NCBI GenBank assembly: GCA_016926765.1
Contig: JAFGNY010000110.1
Coordinates: 1-17,002, forward strand
DNA length: 17,002 bases
Direction of reading: 5' to 3'
Source of the DNA: Bacteroidales bacterium
Lineage (GTDB): Bacteria; Bacteroidota; Bacteroidia; Bacteroidales; FEN-979
Made by a program: the position numbers and the translations under genes. The notes under the pieces were generated by a model, which saw only the letters and a list, made by a program, of their open reading frames with translations, was not told the origin of the DNA and did no database searches. Below, piece after piece: positions 8,057 through 14,825 of this stretch; the first letter of the stretch is position 1; every line of letters begins with the position of its first letter.

Positions 8057-9136
8057 TTGAAAAATCTTTCCATTGGTAATTTCAAAATTCGCATTCCTGT
8101 TGTCCAGGGTGGGATGGGTGTAGGCGTCTCTCTTTCGGGACTTGCCTCCGCCGTAGCGAATGAAGGCGGTGTTGGTGTCATCTCCAGCGCCGGTCTGGGA
8201 CTTTTATATAAACAGATCTCTTCCGACTTCCTTGAAGCAAGTATTTTCGGATTGAAGGAAGAGATCCGTCTGGCAAGGGAAAAGACAAAAGGCATCTTGG
8301 GTGTGAACATTATGGTGGCCATGTCAAATTTTGTCGACATGGTGAAAACATCCATTGCCGAAAAAATAGATGTCATCTTTGCAGGGGCAGGCATGCCTCT
8401 GGAATTACCCTCTTATCTGACGAAAGAGAGTACGACCAAACTGGTACCGATTGTCTCTTCAGCTCGTGCGACCAGACTGATTTGTGAAAAATGGCTCGGT
8501 AAATATAATTATCTCCCCGATGCCATCGTTGTGGAGGGTCCGAAAGCCGGAGGACATCTTGGATTCAAGCCCGAACAGATCGAAGATGAAAACTATTCCC
8601 TTGAAAATCTGATTCCGGAAGTCATCAGGGAGTTGAAGCCATTTGAAAAAAAAAGTGGCAGAAAAATCCCGGTCATTGCTGCCGGAGGGATCTATACCGG
8701 GGAGGATATGTACAATATCATGAAGTTGGGAGCGGCCGGAGTCCAAATGGGCACACTATTCGTAACAACCAATGAATGTGATGCTTCCATTGGATTTAAA
8801 CAGGCTTACCTCGAAGCAAAAAAGGAAGATATCGGAATTATAAAAAGTCCGGTTGGCATGCCAGGACGGGCTATTTTTAATGGCTTTCTGGAGAAGGTCA
8901 GACTGGGCAACAAACAACCCATCACCTGTCCGTTTAAATGTATCCGGACCTGCGACATTTCCTCCAGTCCTTATTGCATCATCATTGCCCTCATCAATGC
9001 TGTAAAAGGGAATTTCAGCGGAGGGTATGCATTTGCAGGGACAAATGCTTTTAAGGCCACCTCCATCATCTCTGTCAAAGAGACCTTCGCTACATTACTG
9101 AAGGAGTTCAGGGCGAAAGCAAAATCCTTGAAGTGA
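8057..9136 (+). CDS. NAD(P)H-dependent flavin oxidoreductase, nitronate monooxygenase family
   Basis: A TIM-barrel FMN enzyme of the 2-nitropropane dioxygenase/FabK-like group. Numbered from the TTG start (359 residues), it has 'IPVVQGGMGVG' (13-23), 'FAGAGMPLELP' (108-118), 'VVEGPKAGGHLGF' (158-170, with H167 the usual catalytic His), 'PVIAAGGIYTGEDM' (205-218) and 'GAAGVQMGTLFV' (225-236), which together bind FMN. A C-terminal part carries C291, C295, C299 and C307 ('CPFKCIRTCD...YC'), as in a common anaerobe branch of the family. Members oxidise nitronates or reduce enoyl-ACP; the substrate here cannot be told. An ATG at 8000 would add 19 residues, but the likely promoter overlaps that stretch and the conserved domain begins right after 8057. 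The gene ends 6 bases from the convergent next gene. Confidence 0.88.
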   Translation: MKNLSIGNFKIRIPVVQGGMGVGVSLSGLASAVANEGGVGVISSAGLGLLYKQISSDFLEASIFGLKEEIRLAREKTKGILGVNIMVAMSNFVDMVKTSIAEKIDVIFAGAGMPLELPSYLTKESTTKLVPIVSSARATRLICEKWLGKYNYLPDAIVVEGPKAGGHLGFKPEQIEDENYSLENLIPEVIRELKPFEKKSGRKIPVIAAGGIYTGEDMYNIMKLGAAGVQMGTLFVTTNECDASIGFKQAYLEAKKEDIGIIKSPVGMPGRAIFNGFLEKVRLGNKQPITCPFKCIRTCDISSSPYCIIIALINAVKGNFSGGYAFAGTNAFKATSIISVKETFATLLKEFRAKAKSLK

Positions 9137-9142
9137 GTCCCC

Positions 9143-9598
9143 TTATAAAGAGGTAAAATCCTTCTCCTCCAGCTCTTTTTCAATGGCTTCAGGTGTGAGC
9201 AGATTCTTTTTATCTTTCTGATAAAAAGCCGATGGCAACAACTGGATATTCATGCTTAACAACAGATGCTCGACAATAATTAACAGGACAGTCCCTACAA
9301 AAGGCAGGGGAATCAGAAGTACCGGAACCACCACGCCGGTCCCTTTCAGCAAATCGATCATCTGTTTGACAAACTGCTTTTTCTCTGCCGACGAGAGTTT
9401 TTCCCGTTTCATGTATTTTGTCAGGATCTGAAACGCCTCTTTAGTCTCTTTTGCCTCCCCTTTGATCCCTCCCGTATACCGTGTGGTCTCCTGAAGAAAC
9501 AACTTTGCCAAACTGGCTAGTTCGGCCCTGACCCTGGGCAGGCTAAAGAGTACCAGGAGATCCCGGATCATTTTTCTACGCAGGAGATTCATCGCCAT
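9143..9598 (-). CDS. Short LETM1-like membrane protein
   Basis: A 151-residue protein. Residues 1-85 are soluble and rich in charged helices ('EAFQILTKYMKREKLSSAEKK'). One long hydrophobic segment at about 88-114 contains prolines ('VVVPVLLIPLPFVGTVLLII') and is followed by 'QLLPSAF' (119-125), then a charged tail. The order of a charged helix, 'DLLKGT', a proline-bearing membrane helix and L-P-S-x-F resembles the core of the LETM1 family. That family includes the mitochondrial inner-membrane cation/H+ exchanger or ribosome-binding protein, and also short bacterial relatives of unknown role. The similarity is by eye and moderate; most of the ribosome-binding-like domain of eukaryotic LETM1 is absent. 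A good promoter sits directly upstream. The methyltransferase gene lies 87 bases further upstream on the same strand. Confidence 0.72.
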   Translation of the reverse strand: MAMNLLRRKMIRDLLVLFSLPRVRAELASLAKLFLQETTRYTGGIKGEAKETKEAFQILTKYMKREKLSSAEKKQFVKQMIDLLKGTGVVVPVLLIPLPFVGTVLLIIVEHLLLSMNIQLLPSAFYQKDKKNLLTPEAIEKELEEKDFTSL

Positions 9599-9608
9599 GA
9601 AATTTCTT

Positions 9609-9638
9609 TAAAGGTACTAATAATGGACAACCTTTCAA
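9609..9638 (-). promoter_or_regulatory. Bacteroidetes-type promoter of the LETM1-like gene
   Basis: Read on the minus strand: TTG (9638-9636), a 19-base spacer and TACCTTTA (9616-9609), one base off the TAnnTTTG box. The predicted transcription start is near 9602, only about four bases before the ATG at 9598. The mRNA would therefore be nearly leaderless unless a downstream Met (residue 3) is used. Confidence 0.6.
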
Positions 9639-9685
9639 GGGAATTCCAGATGAATTGGGGAAATCAAATCCTAAAAAAAAAAGAA

Positions 9686-10480
9686 TCAGTTCAATAGTTT
9701 CTTCCGGCAGAAGTAATAAAACCAGGGATCATGAAGCGTTGTGTATTCCGCTTCTGTCAGCGGTTCACCGGTGAAGATGGAATAGACCGAGATCACTTCA
9801 AATCCGGCAGCCCTCAATTGATTGATCTGGGTCTGGGTTTTAATGTAAAACGTTTTGGTACGAAACCGGTGAGAACCATCCAGGATAAATTGATGATCGG
9901 ATTGATCGATTTTTGCAAAGGATTTATTGACAAGACGAATACTCAAGTATTTGATGGGGTTCACTAGCTTTTTCTTCATGGATAATTCAGACTTGAACAC
10001 ATACTGGTCTTTCAGTCCCAGAATGTTGTGCGAGGAAAACAAAAAATTGCCTCCGGGCTTCAACACTCTCCATACCTCTTTTAACGACATGATTCGGCCC
10101 TCTAGAGGGATATAATCCAGGCTATTAAAGTCGCATAACACAAAATCCATGGAGGCATCGGTAATGCCATCGAGATTGCGCATATCTAAGACCTTAAAGA
10201 TATATTGAGGAAAAGAAGCGAAACGTTCCCGGCATTTCCGGATCATTTGCTCTGAATAATCCACCCCGGTGTACTCTCTGACCAGGGGGGCAAAATGTCC
10301 TGTTGTTCGACCCACACCAATTCCTATATCTAAAAGGCTCATCTCTTTCCACTGGTCATAGAACATCCGGATGATTGTCTCTTCGGGCTTATCGAGACTC
10401 TGGTACTGAACGTAAGAATTCACTATCTGTTCTGATTCATAGAGCTTTTTATTTCTGAGAGAAAAGTTGTTATTATCCAT
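9686..10480 (-). CDS. Class I SAM-dependent methyltransferase
   Basis: A 264-residue soluble protein with a Rossmann-type methyltransferase domain. Motif I is 'LLDIGIGVGRTTGHF' (49-63), followed by the acidic residue of the second strand in 'YTGVDYSEQMI' (D74). A later 'VLDMRNL' (97-103) and 'FVLCDFNSLDYI' (113-124) fit the adenine-contacting and catalytic-face strands, and 'EVWRVLKPGGNFLFSSHN' (135-152) is the standard post-III segment. It is closest to the small-molecule (UbiE/type 11) group; the C-terminal 100 residues, which would set the substrate, I do not recognise. It is read away from the divergent lipoprotein gene; an exact TACATTTG box lies 60 bases upstream of its ATG. A run of ten T follows the stop on the coding strand, but without a hairpin. 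Confidence 0.88.
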   Translation of the reverse strand: MDNNNFSLRNKKLYESEQIVNSYVQYQSLDKPEETIIRMFYDQWKEMSLLDIGIGVGRTTGHFAPLVREYTGVDYSEQMIRKCRERFASFPQYIFKVLDMRNLDGITDASMDFVLCDFNSLDYIPLEGRIMSLKEVWRVLKPGGNFLFSSHNILGLKDQYVFKSELSMKKKLVNPIKYLSIRLVNKSFAKIDQSDHQFILDGSHRFRTKTFYIKTQTQINQLRAAGFEVISVYSIFTGEPLTEAEYTTLHDPWFYYFCRKKLLN

Positions 10481-10540
10481 GGTTCAATTCGTTATATAAG
10501 TGAGAACGATCATTCGTAGTGGCTGAATCAAAAATGGGAG

Positions 10541-10573
10541 CAAATGTAGAGAAATAGCTTGAATACTAATCAA
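10541..10573 (-). promoter_or_regulatory. Bacteroidetes-type promoter of the methyltransferase gene
   Basis: On the minus strand TACATTTG (10548-10541) matches the -7 consensus exactly. A TTG lies at 10573-10571, 22 bases upstream, which is somewhat longer than usual. The leader to the ATG at 10480 would be about 55 bases. The -33 TTG falls in the left arm of an imperfect inverted repeat. Confidence 0.5.
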
Positions 10574-10601
10574 TGTTTCGATTGAATGGTAATTTATTTC
10601 G

Positions 10602-10632
10602 TTGGCAGAAAGGGGAAATTATTGGATCTTTG
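10602..10632 (+). promoter_or_regulatory. Bacteroidetes-type promoter of the lipoprotein gene
   Basis: TTG at 10602-10604, a 20-base spacer and GATCTTTG at 10625-10632, one base off TAnnTTTG. The transcription start would be around 10638, giving a leader of about 14 bases before the ATG at 10652. It faces away from the methyltransferase promoter in the shared 171-base gap. Confidence 0.55.
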
Positions 10633-10651
10633 ACGGTTCAAATAGAAAAAG

Positions 10652-11329
10652 ATGAAAAATATCCTTATGATCGTTATCACCGGCCTGATTCTGGCCGGTT
10701 GCAGCTCTTCCACTGAATTGCAGGTTGCCTGGAAAACAGGAGAATATCCTCCGAAACATTTTTCGAATATTGGCATTTTAGCCTTGCTGAAGTCAAATGA
10801 AGCCCGGATTGATGTGGAAAACGGTGTGGCTGAAGCATTGAGAGCGCAAGGGATCCGTGCGACGACTACCTGGGATATCTGGCCTTTTGCCAACAATCAG
10901 GAGATTATGAAGAAAATGGGATATGACAAGGAAAAAATGAAAGAGGTGATCCAGCAAAAGGTGGCCGAACAAAAAATGGATGCGTTGCTGATCATTACCT
11001 TGTATGATGCCTTCAAAGAGGAACGCTATGTCCCGGGGAAAAGCGTTTCGGTGGGCGTGGTGGGCTTCACTCCTGGAATGTACCCTGCTTACGGTTATTC
11101 CTATTATGGATATTATGGCTATGCCTACGATATCATGACTACACCGGGGTATTATGTTGATGCTTCTACCTATTTTGTGGAATCCAATCTTTATGACATC
11201 TCGACGGAACAGTTGATCTGGACAGGCCAGACCAGCACAGTGATACAGTCATCTCCTGAGATCGAGGCGGAGAAACTTGGCCGGGTTCTGGTTAAAGGGT
11301 TGATCCAAGGGAAGGCGCTGGCGAAATAG
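10652..11329 (+). CDS. Outer-membrane-type lipoprotein, DUF4136-like, with Tyr/Gly-rich patch
   Basis: The 225-residue product begins with a lipoprotein signal: hydrophobic segment to residue 16 and lipobox L-A-G-C17, followed by Ser residues that in Bacteroidetes do not block export to the outer membrane. The mature part looks like a periplasmic or surface alpha/beta domain. Residues about 35-80 could bind or sense a partner ('KHFSNIGILALLKSN', 'VENGVAEALRAQGIRATT'). A Tyr/Gly-rich patch follows at 144-168 ('YPAYGYSYYGYYGYAYD'), then 'YFVESNLYDISTEQLIWTGQT' and a C-terminal helix ending 'LVKGLIQGKALAK'. This layout resembles DUF4136-type lipoproteins, whose function is unknown; the family call is tentative. 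The gene has its own promoter and converges on the O-antigen-ligase-like gene 28 bases away. Confidence 0.85.
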   Translation: MKNILMIVITGLILAGCSSSTELQVAWKTGEYPPKHFSNIGILALLKSNEARIDVENGVAEALRAQGIRATTTWDIWPFANNQEIMKKMGYDKEKMKEVIQQKVAEQKMDALLIITLYDAFKEERYVPGKSVSVGVVGFTPGMYPAYGYSYYGYYGYAYDIMTTPGYYVDASTYFVESNLYDISTEQLIWTGQTSTVIQSSPEIEAEKLGRVLVKGLIQGKALAK

Positions 11330-11357
11330 TCGCCGGTCGATACCTCTATCACACGAT

Positions 11358-13259
11358 TTATTTCCGATAAAACGATCTGATCTCTTCCAGAAAATCTCTT
11401 TGTTTCCCGGAGTCGCGGCAACCTCTGATATAAAACAGCGCACTGTCGGGATGGCCGGTATGGAAGTAAATGGCAGCCAGGTTGAATTTTGCATCATCGA
11501 AACAGGAGTCAATGGCGATGGCATCCAACAGAATCGATTTGGCCTTTACCGGATTGTCCAAACCGTAAAGTGTGATGCCGTAATCGTTCAGCACACGGAC
11601 TTCAAAGGGTGTGGTCGTCAGGGCAGTTTCAAAACACGTTTTCGCCTGTTGGAGATCGCCTGACCGGTAGTGTGCCACCCCTTCAAACCAGGCCACCGGC
11701 AGAGTGTTGGGTGTGAGTTTGTAAAATGGGCTTTCAGCTTCCCGGCAATACCGAATCACTGCCCGGTCATCCCGCCGTTCATTCCGGAAGAATTTCAGGG
11801 TGAAATACTCTCCCCGGATTCGTGCGGTCACCAGAAAGATGGTAGAACAAAGTAGCAGGACCACAAAAAGCCATACTATTTTTCCGATCCGGCCGGGAAG
11901 AGTTGGGATGTTTAACGGTTTCATGGGAACCTGGTAGAGCAGAAAAGCCATTGCAGAAAAGAGCAATACATTGTGTTCCACCCGTTTCAGGGGAAAATCA
12001 AAAAGGGAAAACAGGAAGAAACCGGTAATAAAAGCGGTAAAAAAAAGGACTTCAGGAGGTGGTTGCTCCGGAGAGAGGATCAACCGGCGGTAGGCATGGA
12101 TCAGCGGAAAGATAAAAACGACCAATGCAAGCAGTAGACCCGGGATTCCAAGTTCTGTCAGAAAACTGATCAACTCATTGTGCGGTTGGCTATAGGTGTA
12201 ATTCAGGAACGTGTGGTCGCAATTAACCGGCTTTGGACTTGAAGGCACAGCCAGCTTCCAGTTTCCTGCTCCCACCCCAATCAGGGGATGCTCAAGGAAC
12301 AGAGGGATCGATTTCCCCCAGAAGATCAGGCGGAGGTTGGCGTTCTCATAGTAAGACTCGGCAAAGTCAAATTCAGGAATCCCTGTTAATCCATCGATTT
12401 CCAGTCGTTTTCGTTTCAAAGCTTCAAGATTCTCCATATCGTAGGAGACGAAATAGTTCCAAACGGGAAGTTTGCTTAGAAAATAATGTCGACGAACGGG
12501 ATCCAGGGAGGTATAAAAGATGAGGAGTGAGATCCCGAGGATAGCGAACGAGGCAGCAGTGATCCTGAGGGACTGTTTTGTGAGTAGGTTACGGTATCGG
12601 AATAACAGCAAGAAAAGCAGGATCAGAACTGCTATGATGACACCCAGATAACCGGCCCGGCTTTGTATGATGATGATAAAAAAGAAGGCGCCGGTAGCTG
12701 TGCCGGCTGCCAGGTATTTCCAGAAACCCCGGAAACGGGAATATCCCGTGAAGATAAAGCCCAGAGCGAGCAGCAGGTAACCCGAATAGAGATTGTTGTT
12801 GGCGGAGATCGAGATGATTTTATAGGGATCATAATAGCTCAGGAGAGCCATTTTCACAAAAGCCAACCCAAAGGAGATCCAAATGACCACCAGGAGGGTT
12901 TTGATAAAGATCTCCTCAAATGCCGGATCGAACCTGTTCAAATCCAGGATGACAAGGAAGGTGATCATGGAGAGAAAGAGGAGCTGGCTTTGCATGAGAG
13001 CTTCGGAGGGGGCAATGGACCACACTGCGCTGAGGAGGCTCCAGCCGCAGAGGAAGGCGAAGGCGCCGGTAAAAAGCGTAATGTCTGAAACGGTCTTTTT
13101 GCGGAAACGGCAAATCCAAACGATGAGCAACAGGACGGATAAGGTCAGAACCCTTGGCAGAAACGATTTATCTACCAGAAAATCAGAACGCACTCCGCAA
13201 GCTAAAAAAAGGAGAGAGAAGGTAAGGAGATAGAGGCGCCAGATAAAGGGGCCACGCAT
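11358..13259 (-). CDS. O-antigen ligase (WaaL/Wzy) family membrane protein with C-terminal TPRs
   Basis: A 633-residue polytopic protein with about ten to twelve membrane helices in residues 1-480 and a soluble tail. The family core is visible: 'QSRAGYLG' (199-206, basic R201), then a large extracytoplasmic loop with 'FLEHPLIGVGAGNW' (321-334), closing with 'YSQPHNELISFLTELGIPG' (356-374), the Wzy_C signature with H360. Residues about 520-613 read as two to three TPR-like units ('AWFEGVAHYRSGDLQQAKTC', 'DDAKFNLAAIYFHTGHPDSA'). Proteins of this family transfer undecaprenyl-linked glycans to lipid A core, to proteins, or polymerise them; sequence alone does not say which. TPR tails are common in the Bacteroidetes branch. 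It starts 14 bases after the glycine-rich protein gene stops, so it is probably the third gene of that operon. No sugar transferases lie nearby. Confidence 0.86.
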   Translation of the reverse strand: MRGPFIWRLYLLTFSLLFLACGVRSDFLVDKSFLPRVLTLSVLLLIVWICRFRKKTVSDITLFTGAFAFLCGWSLLSAVWSIAPSEALMQSQLLFLSMITFLVILDLNRFDPAFEEIFIKTLLVVIWISFGLAFVKMALLSYYDPYKIISISANNNLYSGYLLLALGFIFTGYSRFRGFWKYLAAGTATGAFFFIIIIQSRAGYLGVIIAVLILLFLLLFRYRNLLTKQSLRITAASFAILGISLLIFYTSLDPVRRHYFLSKLPVWNYFVSYDMENLEALKRKRLEIDGLTGIPEFDFAESYYENANLRLIFWGKSIPLFLEHPLIGVGAGNWKLAVPSSPKPVNCDHTFLNYTYSQPHNELISFLTELGIPGLLLALVVFIFPLIHAYRRLILSPEQPPPEVLFFTAFITGFFLFSLFDFPLKRVEHNVLLFSAMAFLLYQVPMKPLNIPTLPGRIGKIVWLFVVLLLCSTIFLVTARIRGEYFTLKFFRNERRDDRAVIRYCREAESPFYKLTPNTLPVAWFEGVAHYRSGDLQQAKTCFETALTTTPFEVRVLNDYGITLYGLDNPVKAKSILLDAIAIDSCFDDAKFNLAAIYFHTGHPDSALFYIRGCRDSGKQRDFLEEIRSFYRK

Positions 13260-13273
13260 GTTGTTACAGGTTG

Positions 13274-14290
13274 TTATTCAAAGAATGTAATGATGGCACA
13301 TCCTCCTTCCCCTTCAGCAGGAGGGATATTGATGGAGTAGGCTGTCACGATGGTGCCACCTTTTCCAGGCTGCGAAGTAAGAATGCGATCGTTGATGTAA
13401 GACCTTTCCAATCCCTGGAAAACATCCAGAATGTTGCTGTAGGGTTCATTGCTATGGCCGGTGATCTCCCCGATGTTATCGGTGCCTGCATTTCCATGAA
13501 TGGTATAGGGGGCAAAACTCCCTTTTTTTCCTCCTGTTCCCCCGGCAGCTTTTAACTCCCCGAACCACGAGTCTCCGCCAGTTCCTCCATCGGTATCCCC
13601 GTACCAGGAACCATAGGAATAGGTGGCATTTGTCCCTGCTGCTCCAGGCTCTCCGATGATCACGGTGAATTCCTGGTTTGACTCAACTGTCAGCTCCTGC
13701 AGGGAGAATCCGCCACTACCTCCGTAGCCGCCATTATTCAGGTTATAAGAGTAAGAGTAGCTGTAAGCTCCTGCTCCACCGCCACCTCCGGAAGCTCCCC
13801 AGAGTTCAACTTTAATTTTTGTTACGGATGGAGGAACGGTCCATGTTTGGGATGTGGTAATGACTGTTTTCGTTGAAACTGGCCAACCGGTTCCTGCGGT
13901 CGTTGCAAACAGGGCGTATGGGACGCTTAAAAACTGACTGACTCCCGTGATGCTGTAGTTGGTTCCTCCTGTCGGATCGGTCTCCGTTTTCAGGAAATAG
14001 GCAGAGGCAGACCAGTCGATACCGGCTATGGTATCGGTACTCTCTCCCTCCCCGATTGCGAGGGTAACCAGCCCGTTACTGTTTGTCGTGATAGTATGGA
14101 TTTCGGTATAAACTGCCGGCCCGGCGGCAGAGCCCTCCAGCACACTGATCCTGATCCTGACTGTTTTATTTTGAAGCAGTTTTCCTTCTGTATCCCGGAT
14201 CACAGCCTGGTAGCTGAATTTTTCAGGAGACTGTGCCATGCCTGTCAACGTAAGCAGGAGGCTGATAAACAGGAAAAAATATCGGTTCAT
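13274..14290 (-). CDS. Secreted protein with Bacteroidetes 'SYQAVIRD' domain and glycine-rich C-terminal domain
   Basis: A 338-residue protein with a signal peptide (about 1-19, ending GMA-Q). Residues 22-132 form a domain common in secreted Bacteroidetes proteins: 'KFSYQAVIRDTEGKLL', 'VRIRISVLEGSAAG', 'THT'-like 'IHTITTNSNGLVTLAIG' and 'YFLKTETDPTGGTNY', ending 'LSVPYALFAT'. After a linker, 'WTVPPSVTKIKVELWGASGGG' (150-170) opens a glycine-rich beta domain with 'GGGGGAGAYSYSYSY' and closing 'GEGGCAIITFFE'. This is the type seen in tail-fibre-like and surface glycine-rich proteins. It has no T9SS sorting domain of its own. Its ATG overlaps the stop of the upstream T9SS-sorted protein (ATGA, 14287-14290), so the two are translationally coupled. 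Its function is unknown; a surface structural or binding role is inferred. Confidence 0.87.
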   Translation of the reverse strand: MNRYFFLFISLLLTLTGMAQSPEKFSYQAVIRDTEGKLLQNKTVRIRISVLEGSAAGPAVYTEIHTITTNSNGLVTLAIGEGESTDTIAGIDWSASAYFLKTETDPTGGTNYSITGVSQFLSVPYALFATTAGTGWPVSTKTVITTSQTWTVPPSVTKIKVELWGASGGGGGAGAYSYSYSYNLNNGGYGGSGGFSLQELTVESNQEFTVIIGEPGAAGTNATYSYGSWYGDTDGGTGGDSWFGELKAAGGTGGKKGSFAPYTIHGNAGTDNIGEITGHSNEPYSNILDVFQGLERSYINDRILTSQPGKGGTIVTAYSINIPPAEGEGGCAIITFFE

Positions 14291-14769
14291 CGTTTGATGA
14301 TTTTATAGGTTACAAGAAGAATCTCATTTTCAACTACGGTAAGAAAATAGGTGCCAGAAGGCAGGGACTCCATAGGAACAACCTGTTGAGCGGCTTCCAC
14401 AGGTCGTTCTGATAAGAGGTTCCCGCGGCTATCGGAAAGCCTGTACCGAAACCCGAAGGGATTCCCCTGGTTCATCATCAGGGTCACTACTCCACTGGTT
14501 GGATTTGGATAGACAGATCCTTTGAAGATCCACCCATTAGTAGTCTCTTCAATACCCGGGAAAAATTGAATCTCATAGGGTTGCTGAACCCCTTCAATGA
14601 TAAAACCGGTGGTGCCTGTCAGGGAGGAACAGGCCAGTTGACCTACTGAATAACTGGAACTGCCGGTATTGCTTTCGGCGTCACCTGATGCGGTAAGGAG
14701 GGCTTGCTGAGCATTGGTTGTCAGCGAAAGAAGGAAGGAGAAGAAAACGGCACACAAAATTTGTCTCAC
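14287..14769 (-). CDS. Small T9SS type A sorting-domain protein
   Basis: A 160-residue secreted protein starting with GTG. It has a signal peptide (about 1-20, ending TNA-Q) and a short N-terminal module 'ASGDAESNTGSSSYSVGQL' to 'GVQQPYEIQFFPGI' (27-73), which is frequent ahead of T9SS sorting domains. The C-terminal sorting domain covers about 81-160: 'VYPNPTSGVVTL' (87-98), 'YRLSDSRGNLL' and 'LPSGTYFLTVVENEILLVTYKIIKR'. This signal directs export across the outer membrane by the type IX system and anchoring at the surface. The protein is little more than a signal, a linker and a sorting domain, so it may act as an anchor or adaptor. It is first in an operon with the glycine-rich protein and the O-antigen-ligase-like gene. 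No better ATG start is present. Confidence 0.87.
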   Translation of the reverse strand: MRQILCAVFFSFLLSLTTNAQQALLTASGDAESNTGSSSYSVGQLACSSLTGTTGFIIEGVQQPYEIQFFPGIEETTNGWIFKGSVYPNPTSGVVTLMMNQGNPFGFRYRLSDSRGNLLSERPVEAAQQVVPMESLPSGTYFLTVVENEILLVTYKIIKR

Positions 14770-14795
14770 TGGTGAGAGGGTTTTATTATTCCGGG

Positions 14796-14803
14796 TAAAA
14801 GTA
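14796..14803 (-). promoter_or_regulatory. Possible -7 box upstream of the T9SS protein gene
   Basis: On the minus strand these bases read TACTTTTA, one base off TAnnTTTG, 27 bases before the GTG at 14769. I see no TTG at the right distance, so the box is weak. It lies in the 56-base gap after the symporter gene, which has no hairpin terminator, so read-through from the symporter is also possible. Confidence 0.3.
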
Positions 14804-14825
14804 CATATTTATTATAACCTGATTT

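Noticed and set aside
9673..9682. Run of ten A (T on the minus strand) just after the methyltransferase stop, as a possible terminator
   Set aside because: There is no GC-rich stem before the T run on the coding strand. It is not a convincing intrinsic terminator.
12663..13088. 141-codon plus-strand frame within the O-antigen-ligase-like gene
   Set aside because: It lies opposite conserved membrane helices; its charged, low-complexity composition is what antisense of hydrophobic codons gives.
13720..13800. Short repeats encoding SYSYSY and Gly runs as a possible tandem-repeat or phase-variable tract
   Set aside because: The repeats are at protein level; codons vary and no uniform DNA repeat unit long enough to slip is present.
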